From contig NW_004955402.1 in the NCBI RefSeq assembly GCF_000276665.1, positions 260,975 to 324,974 of the forward strand: 64,000 nucleotides of DNA, read 5' to 3'. The notes beneath the pieces were generated by a model, which made no database searches, was not told the origin of the DNA, and saw only the letters and a list, made by a program, of their open reading frames with translations. Below, piece after piece: positions 24,024 to 37,017 of the stretch (positions within the stretch are counted from its first letter, which is position 1; each line of letters begins with the position of its first letter). This DNA comes from Chinchilla lanigera (Eukaryota; Chordata; Mammalia; Rodentia; Chinchillidae). The position numbers were made by a program, and so were the translations under genes.

Positions 24024-24789
24024 AGAGGTGAAAAATATATTTTAAAAATACAGCAGCATGCCCAAGTACACACCACCTAAGAGCAGGGATGGCCAGTACA
24101 GTCCTGAGAGCTCTGGGCCCCTGGGACGCTGCCCCTCCAGCACACAGACTTGCCCACCTCTCCATACAGGGGCACCATCTCCATAGGCCCAGGGCAGTTT
24201 CACCTTTTATGCCTGTCATCCTGGCCCCCAGATCCTAGGCTATAAAGTCCCGTAAGTCCCAGCCACTCTCTGGCAGTGAGCTCAGATTTCCGGAGAACAC
24301 ACAGACCTCTGGAAAGACAGGTCCTGGCTCTGTCACCCACCACCACCCAGGCTCCGGATGGAAGCTCATCCCAAACAGAGTGGTCTTGGGCAGCGTATGT
24401 GTGTATCACCATCTTCACTCCAAGCTAACCACGTGTACACATAGGAAGACTGGGGAAAGTCGGGCTACTTTCTCCTCAGTCAGTTCTTTCCTTAACCATC
24501 CCACAAGCTTGATTCGTACTTACATAAATTCCACGTGAGCACAATGTGAAGAAGTAATTTACATTTGTTAAGTGCTAGAGCAAGACATCTCTCCTTGCTA
24601 GATTTATACACAAAAGCCCTTTTGTCCTCCCACTGCTGGGGAGAGAGGTGCATCTCAGGCCTCTATGGCAGGTATGCGCTGAATACTGAGCTCCATCTGG
24701 ACATCGGGGGCCCAGGACTCCAGGGACGGTCAGGTCTACACGCGGGCCCTGGCACCGGAGAGCCAGTCAGCTCCGGGGGTTTCGTGTCC
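24024..24789. other. Probable MC5R 5' intron sequence
   Basis: It lies between the acceptor and the CpG island. No coding sequence or clear repeat was recognised. Confidence 0.4.
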
Positions 24790-25900
24790 AGTGCCTAGGA
24801 CACCAAGCGCTGTGCAGGCCGGACCTGCCCCGCCCCTGCCCCGCCCCACGCCAGGCCCGGCCCCACTCATCCCCTGCCCACCCTCGCCTTGTCCCCTCCT
24901 CTCCTGGTCTCCGGCCCCCCTCCTAGTCTCCTGCCCCCTTCCCGGTCTCGTCCCGCATCCCCGGTCTCCGACCCCCTTCCCGGTCTGTCTCCGCGCACCC
25001 CCGTCCCCGTCTGCCCCTTGGTCTCTGTACCCGCCTCCTGGTCTCCGTCCCCTGTCCCGGTCTCAGCCGCCCCCTGGGCCCACCCCACGCCCAGCCTCAG
25101 TTCCCTGCTCCCCACCTGTGCTCCGGCTTGGCCGCGGCAGCAGGCCGCTGCGGAACCGGACTCCAGCCCAGCCGGGAGGGCTGCTCGGCGGAGGGAGGTC
25201 GCGCCACGCGACCGTCCCGTGCAGAATGTCACACACCTTCTCCGATGGTCCGGAGCCGAGTGCGTACGCCGGTCCTGACGGCCCACGGTAGTGTCCCACG
25301 CCTCTCTTGACCGTCCTGTGCAAGAGTCGCCTGCCTTCCGCGGTCCCGCCTTCTCTCCCGGCTTTGGGGCGCGCCGCCTGGACACACCGTGCGCGGAGCC
25401 CGCGCTGGCGGGAGCCGCCCTGCCCTGTACCCGGCCCTTGCGCCCCGAGGCTCCCGGCTGGGCGCCCGCGCTGGCACCACGGTCGCCCTGCTGCTGATGG
25501 GGCACGGGGTCCCCTGTCACAGGGTCGGGCGGCCGGCAGCGATGTCCTCTGGAGAGCAGTGCTGCGCTGCGCAGCGGCAAAGCCTGAGACCGCGCCTCTG
25601 GGTCGCCCCCGGCAGGCCTGCGCTCCGCGGAAGGTCCGAGTCTTCCCCAGAAGGGCTGAGGGTGCAGACTCCTGAAGGAACGGCCTGGACCTCCGCGGAG
25701 CTTCCTGGGCAGATGGCTCCGGAAGCGTGGGGAGCGGAGCGCCAGGGGCTGCGCCCCAGGCAGTGCTGCGCAGTCCCAGCTCCCAGCCGCGAGAGGCGGG
25801 GAGCAGAGCCAGGCGGACCCGAGGTGCAGCCCGGGCTGAGGCAGTGCTCTCTTGGCGCGACGTCGCTGATCCTCGGCCGCCAGGCGTAATTCGTCCAAAA
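24790..25900. promoter_or_regulatory. CpG island, candidate MC5R promoter and first exon
   Basis: This is the only strongly GC- and CpG-rich segment of the window. It is dense in GC boxes (ccccgccc, ggggcgg-type) and has no obvious TATA box. It sits 0.8-1.9 kb upstream of the MC5R ATG, in the right place for a TATA-less promoter. Several long open frames on both strands are explained by the lack of AT-rich stop codons. An alternative is a promoter of an unannotated transcript on the plus strand. Confidence 0.7.
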
Positions 25901-26859
25901 CCGGTCTGGTTTGTCGGCAGTGTCCCGGTCTTCATCTGATTCTGTCATTTAGGTTACCCTGACTGTTAAATGGGCTGGGCAGTGATTTCAATTATTCCTC
26001 CATCCTGAAACAGCCTAAGTGGGGACAGGAATTGTCTGTTTCTTGAGGCAAAATATTGGGTACAGGTCAAAAGAGCTAAAAAGGCCTGGACTAAGCTCTT
26101 CGCTGTCGCTGGACGACAAATAGCATCTTTCTGTCCCCGGAACAGCATCCTGATCGAGCAGTGCAAAGCCTTCTAGGGGCCACTGAGCCCTACGTAAGTG
26201 ACCCCTTTCTCCGCGAGAGGACAGAGCAACCACACTGCAGCCTAGGGCTGAGGGGATTGTGGTTATTTCCTGAGCAATGGCAGCAGGGTCACCTTATCGT
26301 GCCAGAGCATCACGCAGAGGAGATCCACAAAAGAGCTGTTTGGTGAGTGTGGGGAGGCTCCAGGACAGAGCTGCTGGACCCTGGGAGTCTGGGTCAGGGT
26401 TGCTGAGGAGGGAGCTGCCCAGGCCCCACAGCTGGGCAGCAAGGGTGGGCAAGGGGGCCGCCTCTCAGGGAGGGCCTTCAGCGTGCCCAGCCTAAGCAGC
26501 GACCTGGAGCCAGGATACAGAAGTGAAATCTTGTGCAAAGTGAGATGACTGGAAGGGTTGCAAACGTTTTTATCTATTAGTTCACCTGACCTTTGTGGGA
26601 AGTGAGGAGGGACTAACACTGCTACCTTTTCTTCCATGCAGAACTCAGGTCAGCAGAGCTGAGTGGAGGTGGGCTCCTAATGCTGACAGAACAGGTCTTC
26701 CACCCAGAGCCCCTGCTCAGCTTCCTGTCTGTGTACAACAGGAAAACAGGGAGGAGCATCTACCAGTGTTCGTGCTACAGCCCCAAGTCCATACCTCAGC
26801 AAGCCCTCCCAGCAGCAAGGAAGTCAGCGTCCTCACCACGCTGCCGCCCTCGTGCCGTC

Positions 26860-27155
26860 CTTCCTGCTTTCTTCTTGCCTTCCTTCCTTCCTACCTACCT
26901 GTCGTCCTCCCTTCCTGCCTTCCCTCCTGCCTGCCCTCCTACCTACCTGGCTCTCTTCCTTCTTGTCTGTCTTCCTTCCTGCCTCCCTTTTCTTCCTGTG
27001 CTCCTTCTTCCCTTCATTCATTCATTCTTGCCTTTCTTTCTTCTTGCCTTCGTTCCTGCCTCCCTTCCCTCCTTCCTGACTCCTTTTCTGCCTGCCTGCC
27101 TTCCTTGTTGCCTGCCTGCCTTTCTTCCTTCTTTCCATCCTTTCCTTTTAGTAAA
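26860..27155 (+). repeat. Long polypyrimidine simple repeat (CCTT/CTTGCC units)
   Basis: About 300 bases are almost pure C and T in this strand, built from irregular 'ccttcctgcctgccttcc' units. Open frames crossing it on either strand (rich in Ser/Leu/Pro or Arg/Lys/Glu) are low-complexity artefacts. Confidence 0.93.
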
Positions 27156-29099
27156 CCCAGGCCCAGAGCAGTCAAGACTTCTGAGCTGGTTAGGAATCTG
27201 GGCTTCTCCAAGGAATGCAATCCTATGCCTGTCACGGTGCTCGGGAGTCCCAAGGCCCGTCAGTAGCAAGTAAGGGGACCAAAATACAGGGTGAAAGGAA
27301 GGAACCAGCAGGAGGCCTGGCAGTGTCCCTAGGGTACAGAGACCAGAGGAAGGGCTGGGAAGAAATAAGCTTTTCCAGGAGCGCAAGGGCACATGTTTGC
27401 CAATTTGGAGGTTTAGAGGAAGTGGAATTGGAGGAGCACATTAGGGACAGGGTTGTGAGCCCAGGACAGTACCTCCCAAGAGATAAGAGGTCCTGGGCCA
27501 AGTTGCTGTCCACCCAGGCTCTGATCATTCCACTCACATCAAACTGCTGCAGTAGCAGCAAAATCACGAAGTTCTCCAACAGTCTGCACCTCAAGACCCT
27601 ACGAGGGCCTGAACACCTGGTCTCCACATCACCTGCCCAGTGAGACTGGCCCACACCACCCAAGAGAGAGCAGCTAAGTGTGGGATTTGGGGGCCTTTCA
27701 GATTATTTTGTTTCTTTTTTGTTTAACATTTTGTTTCGACCACCAGAAAGACATGTTCTCTGTAGAGTCCCATCACCACCAGTGAAGGCAGGTTACAGTC
27801 CACGGGGAGTGTTATTTGCTAAATCCTGTGCACCTTCATCTTTGAAGAGGATTCAATGAGTGTCCTTTGTACCTCGCATAAAGCTAAGAATATTAAAGAG
27901 GAATAATGGGAAGCCTTTCCTTCTAGAAGCAGGTAGACACTACGAAGCGAAGTGAACTCACCTTGTTCCTCTTGGAGGATTTCATGTCTGTCAGTGGAGG
28001 ACACTCAGACCTCTTAGCCCAACCTTCAAGTGCTCTTGGAGAAGTTCACCCCAGGTCCAGAAGAGGGACCCTGCCAGTGTTAAAATCATGCTTTCCTGGC
28101 TGCCACCATGGCACCGTGCTCTGGAGCACTCCTCTTTCTACACCAGCTGCACTTCAGGCTCCCACGCTGCTGTTTCCCAGCATGACTTTCTTTTCACTTT
28201 CTCCCCTTCCTGTCCACTGAATGCCTGTCCATTCTGTAGGTCCCGGGTCTGCATGTCCCACCATAGTGCCCACTCACACTCACTCATGTGGCCCTTCCTC
28301 CACTTCTCTCACCTGCCTGTCTGCTGCTCTGTGGCCTCCCCTTGGTGACTGTGGTGACCAGCAGGAACCAGCCCACCTGCACAATGGCTGGAGTGGCATT
28401 CGCAGAGTTCATTGCAAGGTGGGCACATGACCTCACTCAAGCAAAGGAGATGAATACAGACATTTTTTAGGGAGGAACTTTCTTTCTTTGGAGACAGCTA
28501 CTACAAAGCTGAGCTCTATCTCCCCTGGTAAGCACGACTGAAATCCCAAAGAGCCCTCACTGCTGTTGAGCACCATCTTTTCACCCTGGAGATAGGCAGC
28601 CTGAGGCTGTCCCAGCAAAGCAAGACCAGGACCTATCTGTGTATCCTCCCCAGCTCCAGTCTGCTCCAAGCCTGACTTTTTCTGGATCTTTCCATTAGCT
28701 GAGTGACTGGATTTCCCCATCACGTAAGCCTGTTTGATTTGGTGTATACACTTGCACAAATTCTACTGATTATCCTATTGTATTGACTCACTAAATGTCC
28801 AAATTCTTCTATACACGTGGATTCTGCTGTTTTAACATTTCATAATCACAGTAAGTGGTCCATTACTAGAGTGATACAAACTGTTTCATGGGAAAAACAA
28901 AACTTTCTCCCACATCAAGAAGACACTGACACACTTAGGGTCCCAGGAGACAGTAGGACTGAACCAGCTAAAAGCCCCAGACCCAGGTGGGCGGAGTTCA
29001 TGGTGCCAAGTGTCCCTTCCACACTTTCAATCCCACATCTGGAGAGGAAAGTTCTGACCTCTGAAAGGCATATATGAAATCTAACTGGATGACGTTTAA
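27156..29099. other. Intergenic, nothing recognised
   Basis: There are only short open frames with no recognisable product, and no clear repeat. Confidence 0.4.
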
Positions 29100-30690
29100 T
29101 TATTTGATCTGACAAAGGGACCAAAACACACTGAAGGAAAGATATCCTCTTTATTCTATGGTGCTGGGAAAACTGGCTATACACATGCAGAAGAACAGAT
29201 GAGTCTAGACTTGTATCTGTCACCACATACTAAACTAACATCAAAATGAATCAAGAACTAATGTTAAAACAGAAACACTTAACCTGCTGGAAGATAAAAC
29301 AGGTGAAACTCTTAAAGTCATAGGGATAGGCAAGGACTTTCTGAACAAAGAACCCTAGTTGCATAGAAAATAGTACTGAGAATCAACAAATGGATTATAT
29401 CCAATTACAAAGCTTCTGCATGGCAAAAGAAACAACCAGCAGAGTGAAAAGACAACCAACAGAATAGGAAAAATTCTTGACATCTATTCCTCAGAGGGCT
29501 AATATCTAGGATATATAAAGAACTTTAAAAAATTAGACCCCCAAAATAAAACATCCAATCCAAAAAATGGGCAAGTGAAATGAATAGACACTTCACAGAA
29601 GGAGGACAAATGGCCAATAAATACATGAAGAAATGTTCAACATTTCTGGCCACTAAACAAATGCAAATTAAAACAACACAAAGATGCCACCTTACCACAG
29701 AAAGAATGACTGTCATCAAGAAATCAAAAATAGCCAGTGCTGGCAAGACTGAGGGAAAAGGGACCATTCTTCACTGTTAGTGGTAATGTAAATTAGTAAA
29801 ACTACTACGGAACTCAGTAAGGAGATTCCTAAAAATTAAAACTAGAGTAGTTTCTTTCCTTTTCACAACCTGGGGGAAAGGAAAAAGAAGGAAGGGAGAA
29901 AAAATATATATACACACACACACACAAGATAGCTAAGATAATTCTACTACTAATTTCTACCAGTTCGTTGAAAGGAACAGTTAGTGCTTATATTGTTTGA
30001 TCAATTTTGCATGCCTGTATCTGATAATCTGAGCAACTACTTTGCTGATGATAACAATATGCAATATAACAGCCATTATTAATTTTATATCATCTTGTTT
30101 TGAAATTCTGTATCATTTTTATTGTTTTTTATTATTGTCTTTAAAATTGAAAAATATATAAATTAAAACTAGAAGTTCCCTTTAACCCAGCTATTCCCCT
30201 TCTAGGTATCTCCCCAAAAGAATTAAAGACATCAAATTACAGTGACACATGCATACCCATGTTTATAGGAGCACAATTCATAATAGCTAAATCTTGGAAG
30301 TAGTCTATATGTTCATCAACAGATAAATGGATAAGGAAAGTAGAGTACTACTTTACCACAAAGAAAGATGAACTTGAGGCATTTTTAGGTACATAAATGT
30401 ACCTTGAGACCATAATCTTAAGGAAATAAATCAGACACACAAGCTTAAGTATCACATGGCTTCTCTTATATGAGAAATTCAGATTATAAATAAAGACCAA
30501 AATGAAAGACAGATAATAGAAAGTAGGGAGATAGATCTTCGTCAAATGGGAAGGGACCAAGAGATGAGGGGCAGAGGAGAAAGGAGGGAAAGGGATGAAA
30601 AGGGGATTAAGACGTGCTCTGTCTACCACCTCCGCAAGAGGGACACATACATCATGTATTGCAAACACATACTAATAAAAAAGAAACTTC
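29100..30690 (+). mobile_element. 5'-truncated L1, ORF2 C-terminal half and 3' end, interrupted by a second L1 fragment
   Basis: Typical L1 ORF2 text runs in order: 'ttctatggtgctgggaaaac', 'caattacaaagcttctgcat', 'aaaaatgggcaagtgaaatg', then after the insert 'ccagctattccccttctagg' and 'agataaatggataaggaaag'. Many stops are present. The 3' end is near 30690. Confidence 0.85.
29847..30159 (+). mobile_element. L1 3'-UTR insert with 14-bp target duplication
   Basis: This 313-bp piece corresponds to the L1 3' UTR (as at 41700-42020). It is flanked by perfect copies of aaattaaaactaga at 29833-29846 and 30160-30173. Its left part has a 'cacacacacaca' microsatellite at about 29914-29926. It ends in an A/T-rich tail. 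It integrated into the older L1 in the same orientation. Confidence 0.82.
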
Positions 30691-33600
30691 AACGCATTAG
30701 GCAAGTCTAACTTGTAACCTATTTCTAGAAGAACCTTAAAAGAACAGTCAAAAAGAATTATAAGATTTTAAATAAATGTTGTATTTCAAAGAAATCAATG
30801 GTTTGGAGAGTAAGCACAGGACAAATTTAATAAGATTTCACCTACCAGTCTCTTGCTTTCCAGTGCATGGTTTTTTCAGGTGTGAAGAGAAAGAAAATGA
30901 TGAGAGAGGAGGGAATCAGTCCAATGGGACCTATTTCTTTAAAGTACCTAGAGTGGGCAGTAAAAATCTTCAGTGTAATGATGAAGACAAGAGTCGCCTG
31001 CTAACAAAAATGAGGTGTGACTGTGCGCAGTGGAGGGAAATACATTTCCTCAGTCTCCAGAGCAAGTGGTCAGTGATGGTAAATTTTGTCTGTTGCCATT
31101 TGCTTTTATTTATTTCTATTTTTAGACACTTTTGAGAGTTTTAGCCATGAACTCTTTTACAACTGTTCTTGTACAAAACAATGTGACTAATGCCAATAAG
31201 AATAAAGCGTTCCAGATCTATCCCTGGGTCACATCTGTTTTTATTGAAATCCTCATGGAGAAAACCCATCAGGATCTTAGCTTTTCAACTCCACCATCAC
31301 GCCATTGCTGAATTCCTGAATCTCGACTTAGATTTCAGCAGAGACGTGTGAATCTATGGAAGAATATCTACAGTCCTTCCTTTTACTTCCTACTTACTAT
31401 TACCACTACACACTTACATATTACCATTCACTGACTCCTTATTTCCTCATTACCACAAATAATCTAATATACACATAAAACAGGTACTGGTCTCTAAAAA
31501 CTTACACAGCCATGAAAATCCCTCCCCTCTCATATGGAAAGGCTTTGCCAGGTATGTTAGTTTTTGGTGTGTTGTTAGTTTTTTCTTACATTCCTTTAGT
31601 CACATTAGTATGAAATATGGGAGAAAAGGAAAATTTATGAAAAAATACCTCCACAAGAATGAAGCACCAAGTCATTTAAAGTTTGCTTATTTCTTTTCTA
31701 AACTGTGTTACTATCCAATTCAACATGCTTTCTAGTAATAAGAATTACATTTAGCAAAAAAAAAAACAAAAAAAACAAAAAAAACCACTTAATAACAAAT
31801 CAATGTAAATCCCTTCTCAAAAACAAAGGTAAGCAGCTGATATTTACCTCTCTACTAGAGTGTCAGCAGGCTCCACCCTTGTGTGACTTAACTAACATTT
31901 CCTGTCTAGGAAAAAAAAGTACAATTTTTGCCAACATTCATTTTCAGTGATCAAGAATTACTATATTTTGTAAATGGAAAACCACTACTAAAAACAAAAT
32001 GCTATAAATACATGTTTTTCATTCCAAAGACTGTCAATACTGTAGGGCAACATGAAAATCATAATAAAAACAAGTTGTTTTGTGGTAAACTCTAAGAGTA
32101 GGGGTTAGAATTGTGATCCACACCAAAGCTACAAGTGCCCCAGGCAAGAGCACTATCCTTAGGGCAAGTGGTGAGGAAAGTAGTTGCAGGTAAAAGACAA
32201 AGCTGGAATTATGAAGTTCAGAGCAGAGCCCCTCATCATAGCCAAAAAAGTAACAATAGGATGACAAAATAAAGCATCCTCTGTCCACAGAGAAGAATAT
32301 TGCCCAGTCATTAAAGATTATGAGAATAATCAGTTTTTAAATGTCATGCTATAATATACAAGTGTACACTGTGCACCTCGGATTGCAATCATGTCTGTGC
32401 TTTTGTACAAAACCAGCAGGAAATAAAAATTTAAAAATTAAGGCATTTTCAAGCTCAAAAATCATCTATTTTTCCCAGTTTCCCATAATGCCTGCTCTGG
32501 AGTAGAGGAATCCACCATGAGGGTGGAGAACTCCAGGACCCCCCATCCCACCAGGCAGGTCGGATTCTGCACACAAGGTGCTCTCTGGTGGAGCACTGTG
32601 GGGTTGGATTTTTAGTGTTTTAGAAAAATATATAACTGCAAGGGAAAGTATTGCTGCCATATAGCAGAAGATACAAGAGTATTATCCAGGCCTGATGCAG
32701 GAAGATAGATAATTTCTGCACAAACAAACTCAACTGTTAGAATCCACACCACAACTGTTCCCTCACTGGAACAATGGCAGGTGAATTCATTTTCTTCTTC
32801 ACAGTATGCCCAAGTTTCCATATCTTTACCAATGAATGTATTTCACCTCTGTAATCATCAGGTATAAATGATACTCGTAAGATTAAAAAGCTGCCTCTCA
32901 GCTATCTGTCAACATAATGAACCTCTTGTCTTTCTTGACCGAGTTGAGTTTGGGCTGGACTCCCTCTCACTGGAATCCTTTTGCCTTGCTTGTCCAGTTC
33001 CTCTGTTGGAAATTCAAGACCCTGCGGACTTGATTCCCACACTGTTAACCTCACCTTCCATTTCTGACAGTATGGATTCTTCTGCTTCCTTGGAAGTCTG
33101 AGCGGACTCAGCGCTTAGAGCTTTGCTGCCCCCTTCTGACCTCGGGCGGTTCTGCCCCAGCTGCAAATTCTGATCATCACACAAGACCTGGCCTCTGGCT
33201 ATTCAGGACAACTCTAGAAGTCATACATGAAAACTCTTTATTTTACCCTTTAAAAACACAGAGGGTACAAAACGGAATCATGCCATTTTCCTGGAAAGTG
33301 TGGGGCCTAACCAGCCTTGTTACATGATTGCTCACCACTTCACCTGAGACAAAGATATTTGAAATTTAGGGGATTACTGAAGATGCTATTGGAAGTATTA
33401 CATAATTGTTCCTAGTGTCAAATTTCACCAATGGAAGCAGATGCTGAAGGATATCTCTTTCCAAAATTGTTTGAGAATTTTGAGAGGTCAGGCCAACAAA
33501 CTGCCAAAAACATAAAACTTGTGTTGATGTCATCAAAGGAAAGCCTTGACTGGATCCACCTGACAATTTCTAAGATCCCTAGCAAGCATCCTAGTAAAAG

Positions 33601-33710
33601 AAGATGCTTTATCTCACGCTTCAGAAATTAAAGGATAGTGCCTAGTATAATTGATGGAATAGCAAAACTGGGAGGTTTTGTTTTTGTTTTTGTTTTTGAG
33701 ATTCAGTCAG
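30691..33710. other. AT-rich intergenic sequence, no gene recognised
   Basis: An open frame of 119 codons at 30776-31135 (plus) has no recognisable product; an 'aataaa' follows at about 31200. A-rich runs lie at 31755-31795. Sequence near 32290-32430 resembles a very old L1 end. (GTTTTT)n lies at about 33673-33700. Confidence 0.4.
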
Positions 33711-33812
33711 GGCCAGGGATATAGCTCAGTGGCACAGCACCTGCTTGGCAAGTGCAAGGTCTTGAGTTCAATTCCCAAAACCAAAAAGAGAGAGAGAGAG
33801 AGAGAGAGATTC
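33711..33812 (+). mobile_element. ID-type SINE with (GA)n tail
   Basis: The tRNA-like boxes are readable: A box 'tagctcagtggcacagc', then 'ctgcttggcaagtgcaaggt', then B box 'gagttcaattccc'. The tail has become an (AG)n microsatellite at about 33786-33808. Confidence 0.85.
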
Positions 33813-34909
33813 AATCAGCAAGCGTTTGTTGTATCTAATTTGTACCAGGCCTTATGTTAGAAACGTTTGTAAATATTATTACAAAGATTATTATTATATT
33901 ATTGCAAACATTATTATTAAAGGCTACTAAGCCTTAGTGCTAGGACACAGTGAAGTAAGCTCTGCCAATGAGCAAAGTTAGCTTTTTGCTTTTTCCTTAT
34001 CCCCACATCTACTACCGGGATTTTGAAGATGATGTAGTAACAAGATTATATGCATGCCCAGGAGCCTCCTGGATATTCTCCTTCTGTAAAGCCGGAGCTC
34101 TTACTGACCTCATGGCCCCAAAACATTTACCAGTTCAGAGGCAATCATCCCTGTCCGAAGTCACACTGGAAATCTGCCTGCAGATGCCAGGGGCAAGAAT
34201 TGAGGCTTCGCCAGCCACGCCCCTCCAGGGGGCTTGTGGAAAGTCAGGAGGAGGACAGGGAAGCAGGCCAGGGTTCCAGTAGCTCAGGGCAGGAGCCTTC
34301 CCACAGGATCTCCTGTCCCGCACAAGGTGATTGGCCCTTCTTCCCCCCAACAGATCCCATCTGGGCCCCACTGCCCTGCTCAGGAAGGCTGGTCTCCCAC
34401 ACCCATACAAGTGGGCCTGTGTGATCTGCAGTTGTTAGAAAAACAGGAGCGGCTGCCAAGGGCTGCCAGGCTGGTTTCTCTTCAGAGGCTGCCTGTCCTC
34501 CCCTGGAGCCACAGTTGGGCACAAGCTGTGGGGCTGCGGGAGATTCTTCATGCCAGGGCACCAACCCTGTGGTGTGTGTGGCAAGGCAGAGGCTGGAAGT
34601 AACCTGAGGTCTTGATTCACCTCCGATCAGTCTGTGCACTCTGAGGCCCGTTGCACACTGGACTGCCCCCAGGAGAGAATGAACTTCTTGTTCCTGAACC
34701 ATCTAGGTCCAGAATTCATCCTAAGGGGCACAGACCTCTAGGTGTCCAGGCCTTATCTTGTCATGTCAAGATCTTTCTCAGTCAAGGGAGCACAGAATCT
34801 GCCATAGATGAGGAGTGTCCCTCACCAGTCCCATTGTGTAGCTGCTGCTCCAAGCTTCCCAGTGCCCAGGTCCCTTGCTGCAATCTCTCCAGGGACTCAA
34901 AGAGTCCCT

Positions 34910-35058
34910 GAGCTTGGTGGGGCTCAGTGGTACAGCACTGGCCAAGGGTGCACAAAGGCCTGGGCTCCATCCCTAAAACCAAACCGTCATCACAGTCATC
35001 ATCATCATCATCGTCATCCTCCTCATGGTCATCATCGCATCATCGTCATCATCACAGA
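34910..35058 (+). mobile_element. ID-type SINE with (TCA)n-rich tail
   Basis: 'ggggctcagtggtacagcac' and 'ctgggctccatccctaaaac' are the A- and B-box halves of a diverged ID SINE. It is followed by an imperfect (ATC)n/(TCA)n microsatellite from about 34985. Confidence 0.7.
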
Positions 35059-36529
35059 GCCAGCTCCAGCTTCTGAGATGCTCTGCAGTCCACGCACGCT
35101 CAGATCCACTGCAGCAGCAGTGGACACCATTCTGTACAGACTGTGCCACAGCAGCAGCCAGCATGGGCCACCTGGTCCCTCCTGCTGCAGAGCTTAAAGA
35201 TCATGTCCCAGCAGCTGGCACCTTCACAACCCAGTATGTTCAAACACAAGCTGAAGAAAGAAAGCAGTCTACTTTTTAAAATACACCAAGTCAGAGTCTT
35301 TCTTTTTTATTACATTGAATGAAGTGCTGTATCAAATTCCCCATTACTGACTACGTCACTCAGACGGATCCAGTCTACCCGGTGTGGCACCTGCTGCCAC
35401 TTACAAAAAGGGGTCCCTCTGGGCAGAGAGCCTGATTTGGTGCTTACAAAAGTCATCAAAAGGCCCCTTCCTCCCAGGAGACAGCCTCACCCCCTCAGGC
35501 ACAGTGGGAGAAGCAGTGTTGGCCTTGGCTTTCGCTGGCTCTAATGCAGCCAAATGTACACGTAGCCACACCCTGCGGAGCCTCTCTTAGTCACAAGGAA
35601 TTGCCTGAAGTTATATCAAATAACTGGAGGCTTAGCATAAGAATTCAAAACCCAGGAACCCCAGAAAAGTTTAACAATGGCCCTTTGGTCCCTTGGAGCT
35701 GCTGGTTGGGAAACAGATGGGAAACTTGTAGCCCAAATAAGGAGCTGAGGAAAGAGGTGTTTAGCAGTGGGAACACTGTGCTGACTGCAGCATCTTAGGG
35801 TTTTTACTGGAGAGATAGGGACAGTTTATTTATTTTAGGAGAATGAAGGCTGGACTGTCCCCAGGCTTGATATGCCAATACAAATGGAAGCTAGTTCTGT
35901 GAATTACTTACAAGATACTATTGAACCATCTCGGTATCTGAGACACATTAACCAATTCTAGACACTGGGCTACAGCACCTGTCCTGATTATTAATAAAGT
36001 CAGAGTTTGTCTTACCAGGTACTATAGAACTGAATTTAGATACCACTGTGGCTGAGGCTCTAAGGCCTAGGTCCCACACTGGTTACAGACAGTGCCTCAC
36101 CACCCAAGGATGTCTGAGTAGCAGACCTTTGGGTGCTCGTCCTCCAAGACCAGTCAATATATATTCACTTATTTACTGCCGGTGCCTCATAAATGGGCCT
36201 CCCCAGAGCCAGGGAGGGGCCCTGGGCTCTCACCACTGCTGAACTGGGCCCCTGACTCCCTACACCTATTCATGCTCGGAGTTGAAGATAAACATGTTGA
36301 CAAAAGATGAATCATGAATTGGTAAGTGGGGAGGATGCCCTGCGTGAGAAGGTTGCTGTGATTCGGGACTCGATGACATGTGGCTGCCTCCCATCACTCT
36401 GGCTAAAAACCACACCAAGCCTTTCAAGTAATACGGGGTGGGGAGGGACCAGATAGCCAGGAAGGCTTTGTCCTACAGCAGTTTTGTAGCAAAGAGCCTG
36501 TGAGGCGTTTCACAGCTGTCCTGGCAGCT
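35059..36529. other. Intergenic, nothing recognised
   Basis: No gene or clear repeat was recognised; there are only short open frames on both strands. Confidence 0.4.
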
Positions 36530-36985
36530 TTGTGCTGGTGGTGATGGAAACAGCACAGTCATTTTGGAATACAGATTGGTAGTTTCTTATAAAACTATAA
36601 AAGTAAGTTCACCATGAGATCTAACAATAGTTACACCAGTGGGTTGAAATCTACGTTCACAAAAAAAATCTACATATGAAAGCTTGTAGCATCCTTATTT
36701 GCAGGTGGCAAAATCTGGAAGCAAACCCACTATGCTTCAGTGGGGTGCATATATATGATAGAACATGTAAAAAGGAGCTATGAAGGCAGGGAGAAACATG
36801 CAGAAAACGAGTGCATATTACTAACTGAAAGAAGCTAGTCTGAAAAGTCTGTGTTGTGCATGATTCCAACTCCTGACCTTCTGGCAAGGCAAAGCTATAG
36901 AAAAAACAAAAGGATTAGTGGTGATTGGGGCCTGGGGGGTGGGGTAGACAGGTAGAGCACAGAATGTCTTTCCATTTTTTCTTCT
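36530..36985 (+). mobile_element. Old L1 3' fragment
   Basis: It has the L1-like sequence order 'gatggaaacagcacagtcat', 'ggtagtttcttataaaacta' and 'tgaaagaagctagtctgaaa', diverged, with no frame left. Confidence 0.6.
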
Positions 36986-37017
36986 TCTGGGTGTCTCCCA
37001 GATACGTGCATACATAG

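Noticed and set aside
24867..25948. Long open frames (up to 343 codons) on the minus strand of the CpG island
   Set aside because: Overlapping long frames occur in several phases on both strands, composition is Arg/Gly/Pro/Ala-rich, and no domain is recognisable. This is what stop-poor GC-rich DNA gives.
26595..27392. Open frames of 124-223 codons crossing the pyrimidine repeat
   Set aside because: They are low-complexity translations of the CT repeat and its complement.
30776..31135. 119-codon frame followed by an aataaa
   Set aside because: The product is unrecognised and it directly follows L1 sequence. A polyadenylation hexamer alone is weak evidence.
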